Below are positions 18,941 through 28,983 of a DNA stretch of 55,383 bases, in pieces. Numbering within the stretch: the stretch's first letter is position 1; every line of letters starts with the position of its first letter. Position numbers and translations under genes: made by a program. Source of the DNA: Mesorhizobium sp. (GTDB lineage Bacteria; Pseudomonadota; Alphaproteobacteria; Rhizobiales; Rhizobiaceae); assembly GCA_022833215.1 (NCBI GenBank), contig JAIPUZ010000028.1, forward strand, positions 1 through 55,383, written 5' to 3'. The notes beneath the pieces are model-generated. The model saw only the letters and a program-made list of their open reading frames with translations. It had not been told where the DNA came from and searched no databases.

Positions 18941-20184
18941 CGGCACTCGAGCGTCGGATATCCGAAGGTGGGGCCAGTCCGGGCCGGCGGCTGCGTGAAG
19001 CGGTGCGCCGCAGCGCGCCGCTCACCCGCGAGGGGCTGGCCGAATATGTCTTCGCCCGCCTGTTCCAGAAGCTGGTCTACGCCCAGATCTGGGAAGATCC
19101 GGAAATCGACATGGAAGCGCTGGCGATGGAGCCGGGGCAGACGGTCGTCGCCATCGCCTCCGGCGGCTGCAACGCGTTTTCCTACCTGCTGGCGAACCCC
19201 GGCCGCATCGAGGCCGTGGACCTCAACCCGGCCCATGTCGCCTTCAACCGGCTGAAGCTGGCCGCGCTCCAGACGCTGCCCGGCTATGAAAGCTTCCACC
19301 GCTTCTACGCCATGGCCGACGATCCGGAGAACGTCGAGGACTACCGGCGCTTCATCCGCCCGGTTCTGGATGACCAGAGCCGCGCCTATTGGGAGGGCCG
19401 CACGCTCACCGGGCGACGCCGCATCTCCATGTTCCGCCGCCATCTCTACCGCCACGGGCTGCTCGGCCACTTCATCGGCTGGGGGCATCGCGTGGCGCGG
19501 CTCTACGGCGTCGATCCGCGCATCCTGCTCGAAGCGCGCAGCCAGGACGAGCAGCGCCAGCTTTTCGACACCATGATCGCGCCGCTGTTCGACAAGCGCT
19601 TCGTGCGCTGGATGACGAACCGCAAGTCGTCGCTGTTCGGGCTCGGCATCCCCCCGCAGCAATACGACGTTCTGGCCGGCGGCAACGGCATGGCCGGCGT
19701 TCTGCGCCAGCGGCTGGAGCGGCTGGCCTGCGACTTCCCGCTGTCGGAGAACTATTTCGCATGGCAGGCGTTCGGGCGCGGCTACGGCCGGGACGGGCGC
19801 GCCCCGCTGCCGCCCTATCTGCGCCGCGAAAATTTCGGGACCGTGCGGGCGCGCGCCTCCCGTTTCAGCGTGGAGAACATCTCGATCACCGAGCTGCTGG
19901 CGGCGAAGCCCGACGCCTGTGTCGACCGCGCGGTGCTGCTCGATGCGCAGGACTGGATGAGCGACGACCAGCTCAACAGCCTGTGGCGCGAGATCACCCG
20001 CACCGCCGCGCCCGGCGCGCGCGTCATCTTCCGCACGGCGGCGGAAGCGAACCTGCTGGAAGGCCGCGTCGCGCCGGACCTGCTGGCGCGCTGGGACTAC
20101 CGTCGCGAGGAATCGCGCGCGTTTCACGCCCGCGACCGCTCCTCCATCTATGGCGGCTTCCACCTGCTGGTTCTGAAGGACTGA
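18937..20184 (+). CDS. btaA: S-adenosylmethionine:diacylglycerol 3-amino-3-carboxypropyltransferase (betaine lipid synthesis)
   Basis: A 415-aa BtaA (DUF3419 family) enzyme that transfers the aminocarboxypropyl group of SAM to diacylglycerol, forming diacylglycerylhomoserine at the inner membrane. Seen: EYVFARLFQKLVYAQIWEDP at about 38-57, the SAM site VAIASGGCNAFSYLLANP followed by VDLNPAHVAFN, and the family C-terminal half ending SSIYGGFHLLVLKD. The ATG at 18937 overlaps the agt stop (ATGA). The open frame extends far upstream through agt, but that part is a shadow. It is followed 3 nt later by btaB. Diacylglycerol from PlcP can go to Agt or to BtaA, so the operon offers two phosphorus-free lipid routes. 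Confidence 0.95.
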   Translation: MTALERRISEGGASPGRRLREAVRRSAPLTREGLAEYVFARLFQKLVYAQIWEDPEIDMEALAMEPGQTVVAIASGGCNAFSYLLANPGRIEAVDLNPAHVAFNRLKLAALQTLPGYESFHRFYAMADDPENVEDYRRFIRPVLDDQSRAYWEGRTLTGRRRISMFRRHLYRHGLLGHFIGWGHRVARLYGVDPRILLEARSQDEQRQLFDTMIAPLFDKRFVRWMTNRKSSLFGLGIPPQQYDVLAGGNGMAGVLRQRLERLACDFPLSENYFAWQAFGRGYGRDGRAPLPPYLRRENFGTVRARASRFSVENISITELLAAKPDACVDRAVLLDAQDWMSDDQLNSLWREITRTAAPGARVIFRTAAEANLLEGRVAPDLLARWDYRREESRAFHARDRSSIYGGFHLLVLKD

Positions 20185-20187
20185 CCG

Positions 20188-20856
20188 ATGACGGCGACCC
20201 TCGAGCATGGCGCGTTGATGGATCGTATCTACCGCCTGCAGCGCCGCTTCGGCTTCTACGATGCGACGCGCAAATATTATCTGCTGGGCCGCGACCAGAT
20301 GCTTGAGGGGCTGAGGCCGCCCACGGGCGGCACGGTGCTGGAAATCGGCTGCGGCACGGGCCGCAATCTGGTGAAGGCAGCGCGGACCTATCCCGAGGCG
20401 CAGTTCCACGGCATCGACATTTCCGGCGAAATGCTGGCCGCCGCCGGCAGCGCCGTGGCGCGCGCAGAGCTTGCGGGCCGGGTGCGCCTTGCCCGCGCCG
20501 ACGCGGTGACCTTCGACCCGCAGGCAAGCTTCGGCGTCCCGGCGGGCAACATCTATGACCGCATCTTCATTTCCTATGCGGTGTCGATGATCCCGCAATG
20601 GCAGGCCGCCATGGCGAACGCCGCGCGGCTTCTGGCGCCGGGCGGCGAACTGCACGTCGTCGACTTCGGCGACATGGCCGCCCTGCCTTCATGGACGAAG
20701 CGCGCCTTCTACACATGGCTGCGCTGGTATCATGTCAGCCCGCGCCCCGAGCTGTTCGACGTGGCGGCAGGCATCGCCGCGCCGCTCGGCGCCTCCAGCG
20801 AGGCGAAGCGCCTGCATCGCGGCTTTTCATGGATCGCCATCGTCCGCCGCCCCTGA
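20188..20856 (+). CDS. btaB: Diacylglycerylhomoserine N-methyltransferase (betaine lipid synthesis)
   Basis: A 222-aa class I SAM methyltransferase. Motif I VLEIGCGTGRN is at about 50-60, followed by FHGIDISGEML (motif II) and GGELHVVDFGD (motif III region). BtaB methylates diacylglycerylhomoserine three times to diacylglyceryl-trimethylhomoserine (DGTS). The identity is fixed by its place 3 nt after btaA and by the family-like ending LHRGFSWIAIVRR. It is the last gene of the Pho-box operon; only 30 bp separate it from the convergent gene at 20887, in which GCGGCCG (20858) and CGGCCGC (20875) could form a weak hairpin. Confidence 0.93.
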   Translation: MTATLEHGALMDRIYRLQRRFGFYDATRKYYLLGRDQMLEGLRPPTGGTVLEIGCGTGRNLVKAARTYPEAQFHGIDISGEMLAAAGSAVARAELAGRVRLARADAVTFDPQASFGVPAGNIYDRIFISYAVSMIPQWQAAMANAARLLAPGGELHVVDFGDMAALPSWTKRAFYTWLRWYHVSPRPELFDVAAGIAAPLGASSEAKRLHRGFSWIAIVRRP

Positions 20857-20886
20857 AGCGGCCGGCCACCGAAGCGGCCGCCGGCG

Positions 20887-22023
20887 TCAGACGTTGCCGG
20901 CCCGGTCTTTCTGGCACACCTCCAGCAAGGTGCCCTCGCCGCTGTCGAGGAAGGTTTCGATGCGGCTGCGCCAGCCGGAAATGTCGATCTTCTGCGCTTT
21001 CAGCCATTCGTCGTTGAAATAGGTGGCGCTGTAGCGGTCGCCGCTGTCGCAGATCAGCGTGACCAGGGAGCCGGCTTCGCCCCGCTGCCGCATCAGGGAT
21101 GCGATGCACAGCACTCCCATGAAATTGGTGCCGGTGGAACCGCCGACCCGCCGGAACAGCCGCTCCGACAGCACATGGGCGGCGGCGATCGAGGCCGCAT
21201 CGGGAATGCGGATCATCTCGTCGATCACGCCCGGAATGAACGAAGGCTCCACGCGCGGGCGCCCGATGCCTTCGATGCGCGATCCGCTGGCGGTCGTCGT
21301 CATGTCGCCGCTCTGCCACGCATCGTAGAAGGCGGAGCCTTCGACATCGACCACGCACAGGCGCGTATCGAGATTGCGATAGCGGATGAACCGGCCGATG
21401 GTGGCGGAGGTGCCGCCGGTGCCGGCGCTCATCACCACCCATGTCGGCACCGGATGCTCTTCGCCCGTCATCTGCCGGAAAATGCTGTCGGCAATGTTGT
21501 TGTTGCCGCGCCAGTCGGTGGCGCGCTCGGCATGGGTGAACTGGTCGAGATAGTAGCCGCACTTCGAATCCGCGATTTCCTGCGCGGCCTGATAGACATC
21601 GCCCGCCCGCTCCACGAGGTGGCACACGCCACCGAAGCATTCGATGGCCTCGATCTTCTGGCGGCTGGTGGTGCGGGGCATGACGGCGATGAAGGGCAGG
21701 CCCAGAAGCCGCGCGAAATAGGCTTCCGAAACGGCGGTCGAGCCGGACGATGCCTCGACCAGCACCGTGCCCTTGCGGATGCGCCCGTTGCAGATGCCGT
21801 AGAGGAACAGGGACCGAGCCAGCCGGTGCTTGAGGCTGCCGGTGGGATGGGTGCTCTCGTCCTTGAGGTAGATCGAGATTCCCTTCAGGCCGGGAAAGTC
21901 CGGCTTGACGAGATGGGTGTCGGCGGAGCGCCGGCCGTCAGCTTCGAGGATGTCGATGGCGCGGCGCGTCCAGCCACGATCCTCTTCAGACAGCGAGCGC
22001 GATGCCTTTGCACAATCCTGCAT
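20887..22023 (-). CDS. PLP-dependent cysteine synthase-family protein, Cds1-like (putative L-cysteine desulfhydrase)
   Basis: A 378-aa fold-type II PLP enzyme. The Schiff-base lysine lies in [11 protein letters not shown] (Lys65), the substrate loop in [11 protein letters not shown], and the phosphate-binding glycine loop in [12 protein letters not shown] near 205. The length and the N-terminal [20 protein letters not shown] match mycobacterial Cds1-type proteins, which degrade L-cysteine to sulfide, pyruvate and ammonia, rather than the 300-320-aa biosynthetic CysK/CysM. GGGAGG lies 9-14 nt upstream of the ATG. It stands alone: convergent with btaB and 249 bp away from the alcohol dehydrogenase gene, and that gap shows no clear signal. 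The activity is inferred; a beta-replacement enzyme is possible. Confidence 0.82.
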   Translation of the reverse strand: MQDCAKASRSLSEEDRGWTRRAIDILEADGRRSADTHLVKPDFPGLKGISIYLKDESTHPTGSLKHRLARSLFLYGICNGRIRKGTVLVEASSGSTAVSEAYFARLLGLPFIAVMPRTTSRQKIEAIECFGGVCHLVERAGDVYQAAQEIADSKCGYYLDQFTHAERATDWRGNNNIADSIFRQMTGEEHPVPTWVVMSAGTGGTSATIGRFIRYRNLDTRLCVVDVEGSAFYDAWQSGDMTTTASGSRIEGIGRPRVEPSFIPGVIDEMIRIPDAASIAAAHVLSERLFRRVGGSTGTNFMGVLCIASLMRQRGEAGSLVTLICDSGDRYSATYFNDEWLKAQKIDISGWRSRIETFLDSGEGTLLEVCQKDRAGNV

Positions 22024-22272
22024 GGGTTCAGTCCTCCCGGCCGGAAGCGGGGACGAGCGGATTGCAGGCAGCGGCTGACGTCATCGGCGGGCCTTTCCGG
22101 GAAAGCATTCAATGGACTTTTACAGGAAAGACGAAGGCCACGGCAGGCCGCCATAGTCAATGGTGCAGGCGGCGCAAGGCCGATCCCTGCGCCTCGTCCA
22201 CGGTGGAAAGGCAAGGGCCGGAAGATTCGCGGCCGCCATGATCGCCGAACCGGCGGGGCGGCCGCCTCACCC

Positions 22273-23439
22273 TCAGAACGCGGCGCGATAGAGCGCCAGC
22301 GCATCCGCTTGCGTCACCTCGACCGGGTTGTTGCCGAGAAGCCGGGTTTGCAGCATGGCGTCGGCGGCGAGCTGCGGCAGCATCTCCTGCGCAACGCCGG
22401 CATCGCGCAGACGGCGCGGCGCGCCGGAGGCGTCCATTAGCGCGATCAGCCGCTCGACGAAGGCTTTCGCCTTTTCGGCCGTGCCGGCATCGGGCGCCAC
22501 GTCGGCTCCGGCGGGGCCGGCCAGCTCGGCATAGAGCGCCTCGGCGGCCCGCATGTTGAACTCCAGCACCGGCTGCAGCATCAGCGCGTTGGAGAGGCCG
22601 TGCGGGATGTGGTAGCGCCCGCCCAGCGGATAGGCCAGCGCATGCACCGCCGCCACCGGCGCATTGGCGAAAGCCTGCCCGGCGAGCATGGCGCCCAGCA
22701 GCATGGATTCGCGCGCCCCGCGGTCCCTGCCGTCCCTGCAGGCGGCAACGAGACTGGACGACAACAGCCGCAGCGCCTCGCGCGCCGCCGCATCGGAAAG
22801 CGGATTCTTCTTGTGGCGGCTGGTATAGGCCTCGATGGCGTGGACCATGGCGTCGATGCCGGTGGCGGCCGTGTGCAGCGCCGGCAGGCCGGTGGTCAGT
22901 TCCGCATCGAGCAGCACGCGGTCGGCATAGAGCTGGTCGGCCACGACGCCCATCTTGGAATCGTCCGGCGTGGTCAGGATGGTGATGTTGGTGACCTCGG
23001 AGCCGGTTCCCGCCGTGGTCGGCACCTGCACCAGCGGCAGGCGCGCGCCCTGCACCTTGCCGATGCCGTAGAGGGCCGACAGCTCCTGTTCGCTGGCCAG
23101 CATGACGGCGGCAAGCTTGGCGACATCCATGGACGATCCGCCGCCGAGGCCCAGAACGATGTCCGCGCCGGCTTCGCGGCCCAGCGCCACGCAGTCGAGC
23201 AGCACCGCTTCGGGCGGATCGGCCACCACGTCGTCGAACACGGTGACGGAAAAGCCCGCGGCGGCCAGAGACGCCCTGGCGGGCTCCAGCACGCCGGCCT
23301 TGTGCAAGCCCTTGTCCGTCACCAGCAGCAGCCTGCGCGCGGGGAACCATTGGCCCAGCAGCGCGCCGAGCCGTGCGGCCGCGCCCCATTCGACATGGAT
23401 CTGCCCGACCGTGGTGAAGGAGAAAGGCGTGAAGCTCAT
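22273..23439 (-). CDS. Iron-containing (group III) alcohol dehydrogenase
   Basis: A 388-aa NAD(P)-dependent, metal-dependent alcohol dehydrogenase. Seen: the glycine loop GLGGGSSMDVAK, PTTAGTGSEVTNI, and the metal-site helix GIDAMVHAIEAYTS with the later PLGGRYHIPHGLSNA that supplies histidine ligands. The start at 23439 (MSFTPFSFTT) has AAGGAAAG upstream; an upstream extension of 50 codons overlaps the TetR gene and is rejected. It lies 73 nt downstream of the TetR regulator gene, same strand, and is probably co-transcribed from the TetR operator at 24345. It could oxidise an alcohol or hydroxyacid intermediate of the catabolic regulon; the substrate is not evident. Confidence 0.9.
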   Translation of the reverse strand: MSFTPFSFTTVGQIHVEWGAAARLGALLGQWFPARRLLLVTDKGLHKAGVLEPARASLAAAGFSVTVFDDVVADPPEAVLLDCVALGREAGADIVLGLGGGSSMDVAKLAAVMLASEQELSALYGIGKVQGARLPLVQVPTTAGTGSEVTNITILTTPDDSKMGVVADQLYADRVLLDAELTTGLPALHTAATGIDAMVHAIEAYTSRHKKNPLSDAAAREALRLLSSSLVAACRDGRDRGARESMLLGAMLAGQAFANAPVAAVHALAYPLGGRYHIPHGLSNALMLQPVLEFNMRAAEALYAELAGPAGADVAPDAGTAEKAKAFVERLIALMDASGAPRRLRDAGVAQEMLPQLAADAMLQTRLLGNNPVEVTQADALALYRAAF

Positions 23440-23512
23440 GGCTGCTTTCCTTATGCGCTGTGCCGGCGCGGCGGCACCGGATGGGATATGGATGTGCGAT
23501 CCGGCGGATGCG

Positions 23513-24229
23513 TCAGGCGACGCCCCCGACCTGAAGGGCGGCCAGCTCGCGCGCGATCTTCTGCTTGTCGGCGAGCGTCTCGTTCGCACGCGGCCGATAC
23601 CAGATCGCGGTCCAGTTCACCGCGCCCAGCATGCCCTTGACCGCGATGGAGGCGTTTTCGGCGCGGATGCTGCCATCGGCCTGCCCACGGCGGAAGACAT
23701 CGGAAAACAGCTTCTCGAAGTCCCGGCGGATCGCCATGATCTCGTCCAGCACCTGCCGTTGCGCCAGCGTGGTGGCGCCCAGCCGGTGCATGTGCACGCC
23801 CTGCACCACGACGGCCAGATAGGCGATGTTCTGCAACATGGTGAGCGCGTGCGCCTCCAGCATGGCGCGCAGCGTCTCGCGCCCGTTGCCGCCGCTGCCC
23901 ATCACCGCGATGACCGCCTCGTTCAGCCGCCGCATGCCCTCGCGGTGGACATCGAAGAACAGATCGGTCTTCGACGCGTAATAGTGATAGATCCGGCCCT
24001 TGGTCGCGCCGAGCCTGCGCGCCACATCGTCGATGCTGGTGCCCTGGAACCCCATCTCCATGAAGCATTGCGCGGCGCAGTCGAGAATGTCGATATTGTT
24101 GTCGGCCCCGGCGACGTCCCCGGCCTTGCGGCGCGAGCGTGTCGGCCGTCGCGGGCGCCCGGCCTCCACCACGGCCGCGTCGGCGCCAAGATCGCGCTGC
24201 CCTTCGGCTTCGTGATCCGATCTGGCCAT
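23513..24229 (-). CDS. TetR/AcrR-family repressor of the CoA catabolic regulon
   Basis: A 238-aa TetR-family protein with an unusually long, charged N-terminal arm (about 43 residues, rich in Arg and Glu) before the helix-turn-helix (about 45-92: ILDCAAQCFMEMGFQGTS, DVARRLGATKGRIYHYYASK). The C-terminal ligand domain resembles regulators of fatty-acid or steroid CoA metabolism (KstR2-like), by impression only. The start at 24229 (MARSDHE) has GGAGG upstream. It is divergent from the MaoC-SDR-thioesterase-thiolase operon, with a perfect palindrome between. The same palindrome recurs at 33481, so it probably represses both promoters and itself, released by a CoA thioester of the pathway. That effector role is inference. 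Confidence 0.88.
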   Translation of the reverse strand: MARSDHEAEGQRDLGADAAVVEAGRPRRPTRSRRKAGDVAGADNNIDILDCAAQCFMEMGFQGTSIDDVARRLGATKGRIYHYYASKTDLFFDVHREGMRRLNEAVIAVMGSGGNGRETLRAMLEAHALTMLQNIAYLAVVVQGVHMHRLGATTLAQRQVLDEIMAIRRDFEKLFSDVFRRGQADGSIRAENASIAVKGMLGAVNWTAIWYRPRANETLADKQKIARELAALQVGGVA

Positions 24230-24344
24230 GGAACGTCCTCCGAATTTCACCTGTCCCGGCATATGAGCGGATTTGGATAACCGGCGCAATTATCCGTGCG
24301 GCGGCGCCCGTTCCAAAGCGATATGCGCTGGACGGATCCAATTA

Positions 24345-24364
24345 AACATACTACTGAGTATGTT
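24345..24364. promoter_or_regulatory. TetR-type operator, divergent promoter (site 1)
   Basis: AACATACT-ACTG-AGTATGTT, a perfect 8-bp inverted repeat in the gap between the TetR gene and the MaoC gene. On the minus strand it fills the 17-bp spacer between TTGCAA and TTAATT, a plausible promoter for the regulator. The site recurs at 33481-33498 with a shared 20-mer differing at one base. Confidence 0.85.
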
Positions 24365-24413
24365 GCAATTCCCGACAGGGCGAAAACACACACCGAACCA
24401 AAGGAAAGACCGG

Positions 24414-24860
24414 ATGAATGACCGGACGATCACTCACGGCGCGCCGCTGATCTCCGACTGGATCGAGATCGACCAGCCTTTTGTGGACAGGTTCGCGGAT
24501 GCGATCCTGGATCATCAGTTCATCCATGTCGATCCGGTTCGCGCAAAGGCGGAAGGCCCCTATGGCGGCACCATAGCACACGGCTTCCTGTCGCTGTCGC
24601 TGCTGACCCATTTCACCCGTTCCGCCATGCCGCTGCCCCCTCCCGGCGTGGTCGAGGTCAATTACGGGTTCGAGAAGGTGCGCTTCCTCGCCCCCGTTGC
24701 GGTGGGCGCGCGGGTGCGCGGCCGGTTCACGCTGCTTTCCGAAGAGCTCAAGGGAGCGGGGAAGCTGCGGCGCTTCGGCGTCGAGGTCGGGATCGAGGGA
24801 AATGAAAAGCCCGCCATGATAGCCGAATGGCTGGTGCTGGTTATCGAAGGAGAGAATTGA
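24414..24860 (+). CDS. MaoC-family (R)-specific enoyl-CoA hydratase/dehydratase
   Basis: A 148-aa single hot-dog MaoC protein. The hydratase motif is visible as FADAILDHQFIHVDPVRA with GGTIAHGFLSLSLL after it, containing the Asp and His that activate water for addition across an enoyl-CoA double bond. The start at 24414 (MNDRTITHG) follows AAGGAAAG; the frame stays open upstream to 24273 through the TetR operator, which argues against an earlier start. The stop overlaps the next gene's start (TGATG). First gene of a four-gene operon (hydratase, SDR, thioesterase, thiolase) that makes a beta-oxidation-like set. The chain it acts on is unknown. Confidence 0.88.
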   Translation: MNDRTITHGAPLISDWIEIDQPFVDRFADAILDHQFIHVDPVRAKAEGPYGGTIAHGFLSLSLLTHFTRSAMPLPPPGVVEVNYGFEKVRFLAPVAVGARVRGRFTLLSEELKGAGKLRRFGVEVGIEGNEKPAMIAEWLVLVIEGEN

Positions 24861-25774
24861 TGTCGGTGAGCTTCAGGGATCAGGTCGCAATCGTCACCGG
24901 CGCGGGCGGCGGGCTCGGGCGCTCGCACGCGCTGATGCTGGCCGCGCACGGCGCGGCCGTGGTGATCAACGATTTCGGCGGCGCGCGCGACGGTTCGGGC
25001 GGCTCGACCGAGGCTGCCGAAGCCGTGGTGCGTGAAATCACCGGGGCCGGCGGCCGCGCCATCGCCGACGGCGGCAACGTCACCTCCGAAGCCGACATGG
25101 AGGCCATGGTCGCGCGCACGCTTTCGGCTTTCGGCCGTGTCGACGTGCTGGTCAACAATGCCGGCATCCTGCGCGACAAGACCTTCGCCAAGATGACGAC
25201 CGACGATTTCCGCGCCGTGGTCGAGGTGCATCTCATGGGCACGGCCATCGCCACCCGGGCGGTGTGGGCCACCATGCGCGAGCAGAATTACGGCCGCGTG
25301 CTCGTCACCTCCTCCACCTCCGGCGCCTATGGCAATTTCGGCCAGTCGAACTACGGCGCGGCCAAGATGGCGGTGCTCGGCCTCATGAACACGCTGCATC
25401 TGGAGGGGGCCAAATACGGCATCCATGTCAACGCCATCCTGCCGACCGCCGCCACGCGCATGACCGGCGACATGATGAGCGAGGAGATGCTGGAACTGCT
25501 GGCGCCCGAACTGGTGTCGCCCGCCGCCGTGTGGCTGGTCAGCCGCGACGCGCCTTCGCGCACCGCCCTGCTGGCCGGCGCCGGCACGGTGGCGCGCCTT
25601 GCCGTGGTCGAAAGCCAGGGCGTATGCTTCACGGGCAAGTCGTTCACGCCCGACGATGTGGGCGCGAATTTCGACCGCATCGCCGACATTTCCGATCCGG
25701 TGGAACCGCCGGAGGGTCTGCGCCACGTCGACCGCATCCTCGCCAATGCGCGTGCCGCCCTCGGCAGGAGCTGA
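24860..25774 (+). CDS. SDR-family 3-hydroxyacyl-CoA dehydrogenase (multifunctional enzyme type 2-like)
   Basis: A 304-aa short-chain dehydrogenase. NAD site TGAGGGLGRSHAL (about 13-25), INDFGGARDGSGGS (37-50, characteristic of the dehydrogenase domain of peroxisomal MFE-2/HSD17B4 and its bacterial relatives), NNAG (99-102), catalytic Ser151/152, Tyr165 and Lys169 (NYGAAKM). With the MaoC hydratase encoded just before it, the pair mimics the two halves of MFE-2: hydration to an (R)-3-hydroxyacyl-CoA and its oxidation. The ATG at 24860 overlaps the preceding stop by one base and has GAAGGAG upstream. Cytoplasmic. Confidence 0.9.
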   Translation: MSVSFRDQVAIVTGAGGGLGRSHALMLAAHGAAVVINDFGGARDGSGGSTEAAEAVVREITGAGGRAIADGGNVTSEADMEAMVARTLSAFGRVDVLVNNAGILRDKTFAKMTTDDFRAVVEVHLMGTAIATRAVWATMREQNYGRVLVTSSTSGAYGNFGQSNYGAAKMAVLGLMNTLHLEGAKYGIHVNAILPTAATRMTGDMMSEEMLELLAPELVSPAAVWLVSRDAPSRTALLAGAGTVARLAVVESQGVCFTGKSFTPDDVGANFDRIADISDPVEPPEGLRHVDRILANARAALGRS

Positions 25775-25777
25775 GCC

Positions 25778-26233
25778 ATGAGCGAGCGCCTCGGCCCCCT
25801 GCCCCGCAGCGCCTATCCCTGGCATCAGGAAACGGTGCTGCAATGGGAGGATTCGGATATCTACGGCCACCTCAACAACGTGGCCTATCTGAAATATTTC
25901 GACACGGCGCTGAACATGGCGCTGATCGGACACAGGGCGCTGGACCTGTCGCCCGGCGCCACCGATCCCATCGGCCTCGTCGTGCAGAACGGCGCGCAGT
26001 TCTTCAGCGAAATCACCTTCCCGACGAAACTGTGGGTCGGGGCGCGGGTGGAGAAGGTCGGGCGCACCAGCCTCACCTGGGGTTTCGGGCTGTTTGCCGC
26101 CGGAGCGGAGCTGTGCGCGGCGCGCGGCGTTTATGTCCATGTCTATGTAGACCGCACCACGCGCCGTCCTGTACCATTGACCGGGCCACTCCTGGCGTGC
26201 GCCCGCGCGCTGGCCGCCCCAACCGACATTTGA
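25778..26233 (+). CDS. Acyl-CoA thioesterase, 4HBT family
   Basis: A 151-aa hot-dog thioesterase. The catalytic segment [20 protein letters not shown] (about 23-42) is typical of the 4-hydroxybenzoyl-CoA thioesterase/YbgC group, with the Asp and the HxNN pattern. It would hydrolyse a pathway acyl-CoA, perhaps to relieve CoA trapping. It begins 3 nt after the SDR stop and ends 16 nt before the thiolase, within the same operon. One of two thioesterases in the regulon, the other being at 27523. Confidence 0.88.
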   Translation: MSERLGPLPRSAYPWHQETVLQWEDSDIYGHLNNVAYLKYFDTALNMALIGHRALDLSPGATDPIGLVVQNGAQFFSEITFPTKLWVGARVEKVGRTSLTWGFGLFAAGAELCAARGVYVHVYVDRTTRRPVPLTGPLLACARALAAPTDI

Positions 26234-26249
26234 GGATCAGAAAAAGCAG

Positions 26250-27452
<1,203 letters not shown>

Positions 27453-27472
27453 GCGCGGGAAACCGAAACACG

Positions 27473-27509
27473 AAAAAGGGGCGGTGGACATTTCCACCGC
27501 CCCTTTTTT
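27473..27509. terminator. Bidirectional intrinsic terminator after the thiolase gene
   Basis: AAAAAGGGGCGGTGGA (27473-27488) pairs perfectly over 16 bp with its complement at 27493-27508 around a CATT loop, with T-runs on both strands. It stops the thiolase operon from the left and the Liv/thioesterase operon from the right. Confidence 0.93.
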
Positions 27510-27522
27510 CATCCCGGTCGGC

Positions 27523-28014
27523 TCAGCTCCGGGAAAGGCCGATCCGCCGTTCGATATGGGGAAGCGGCAGGATTTCGGCGCTGTCGCTGACGGCAAGCGC
27601 CAGCAGTGCCGCAACCTCCGCCGGGAAGGCGGCGGCCTTCGGCTGCCCGCCTGCCTGCGAGACATGCAGCAGAACCTGCTCGTTCCAGGCGAGCAGCGTG
27701 CCGGCTGCATTGTGCATTTCCAGATAGGCGTGCAGGCGCTTTGCATCCGCCTCCAGCACATGCAGCGTCAGCGACAGGGCATCGCCCTCATGGCATTCGC
27801 GCAGATAGCCGGTGCGCATGTCCAGCGTGTAGAGCGTGCTTCCCGTTGCCGCCCGACAGGCGGCATCGAGGCCGATCGCGTCCATATAGGCGGTGACGGT
27901 TTCGGAGAAGGCGATGGCATAGGCGAAGTCGGCCATATGGCCGTTGTAGTCGATCCATTCCGGCCCGACCGTCGCCGCGCGGGTGAAGCTTGCCGCCGCT
28001 CGCCTGCCGGTCAT
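27523..28014 (-). CDS. Thioesterase, 4HBT-like (resembles betainyl-CoA/carnitine-pathway thioesterases)
   Basis: A 163-aa hot-dog thioesterase. The N-terminal VGPEWIDYNGHMADFAYAIA carries the DYNGHM pattern of the group that includes the thioesterase domain attached to some carnitine dehydrogenases, followed by YLRECHEGDAL and AKRLHAYLEMHN. The resemblance to carnitine-associated thioesterases is from memory and does not prove the substrate. The ATG at 28014 overlaps the livM stop (ATGA), so it is translationally coupled and is the last gene of the Liv operon. A thioesterase inside a transporter operon suggests the imported compound is processed as a CoA ester. Confidence 0.82.
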   Translation of the reverse strand: MTGRRAAASFTRAATVGPEWIDYNGHMADFAYAIAFSETVTAYMDAIGLDAACRAATGSTLYTLDMRTGYLRECHEGDALSLTLHVLEADAKRLHAYLEMHNAAGTLLAWNEQVLLHVSQAGGQPKAAAFPAEVAALLALAVSDSAEILPLPHIERRIGLSRS

Positions 28015-28982
28015 GCCTTGCGGCTTTCCAGCCAGTGCGCCAGCTCGCCCACCACGCCGCGCCGGAACAGGAGCACGCAGATCATGAATGTCGCACCCAG
28101 CACGATGGTGACCGGGAAACCGGAGGTGGCGAAGAAGTTCTGCAGGCCGACGAGGATGGCCGCGCCGACGACCGGCCCCGCCATGGTGCCGATGCCGCCG
28201 AGCAGCGTCATCAGGATCACCTCGCCCGACATGTTCCACGCCACGTCGGTCAGCGTCGCGAACTGGAACAGCAGCGCCTTGAGGCTGCCGGCGAGCCCGG
28301 CAAGCGCCGCCGACATCACAAAGGCGGCGAGCTTGTAGCGCTGCACGGAGTAACCGAGCGAAATGGTGCGCGGCTCGTTCTCGCGGATGGCCTTCAGGAT
28401 CTGGCCGAAGGGCGAATGCACGATGCGCCAGATCGCAAGCAGGCCGAGCACGGTCACCGCAGCGATGAAGTAATAGAGGTTCATCGTATCGTTGAGGTCG
28501 ACCAGCCCGAACAGGCGGCCGCGCGAAAAGCCCTGTATGCCGTCCTCGCCGTTGGTGAAGGGGGCCTGCAGGCAGAAGAAATAGAACATCTGCGACAGCG
28601 CCAGCGTGATCATGGCGAAATAGATGCCCTGCCGGCGGATGGCGATGGCGCCGATGACCAGCCCCAGAACGACGGCGGTGGCGATGCCGGCGAGGATGGC
28701 CACTTCCGGCGTCACCTGCCACACCTTCATCGCGTGGGCGCTGACATAGGCCGCGCCGCCGAAGAAGGCGGCATGGCCGAAGGAAAGCAGGCCGGTATAG
28801 CCGAGCAGCAGGTTGAATGCGGCGGCGAACAGCGCGAAGCACAGAAGCTTCATCATGAAGACCGGGTAGATCCAGACGGGCGCGATCAGCAGCGCAGCCA
28901 CCAGGGCCGCGAGGAGGATCAGCGCGGGTGCGGCGCTGCGGCGGGCCGGCATGCCGGCGGTATCGATGCGGGTCGCGGACAT
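28011..28982 (-). CDS. livM: Branched-chain amino acid-type ABC transporter permease, LivM family
   Basis: A 323-aa inner-membrane permease with about eight to ten hydrophobic segments. Typical LivM stretches are LLGYTGLLSFGHAAFFGGAAY, here read in part as GYTGLLSFGHAAFFGGAAY, and the cytoplasmic loop with GQILKAIRENEPRTISLGY that contacts the ATPases. Partner of LivH at 28984. It begins one base after the preceding livH stop (28983 lies between). The transported compound is probably an organic or aromatic acid or a carnitine-like compound rather than leucine, judged only from the catabolic genes in the operon. Confidence 0.92.
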   Translation of the reverse strand: MSATRIDTAGMPARRSAAPALILLAALVAALLIAPVWIYPVFMMKLLCFALFAAAFNLLLGYTGLLSFGHAAFFGGAAYVSAHAMKVWQVTPEVAILAGIATAVVLGLVIGAIAIRRQGIYFAMITLALSQMFYFFCLQAPFTNGEDGIQGFSRGRLFGLVDLNDTMNLYYFIAAVTVLGLLAIWRIVHSPFGQILKAIRENEPRTISLGYSVQRYKLAAFVMSAALAGLAGSLKALLFQFATLTDVAWNMSGEVILMTLLGGIGTMAGPVVGAAILVGLQNFFATSGFPVTIVLGATFMICVLLFRRGVVGELAHWLESRKA

Positions 28983-28983
28983 G

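Noticed and set aside
18271-20184. A 637-aa frame suggesting a fusion upstream of BtaA
   Set aside because: The upstream part is an out-of-frame shadow of the glycosyltransferase; BtaA homology begins at 18937, where the ATGA overlap marks the real start.
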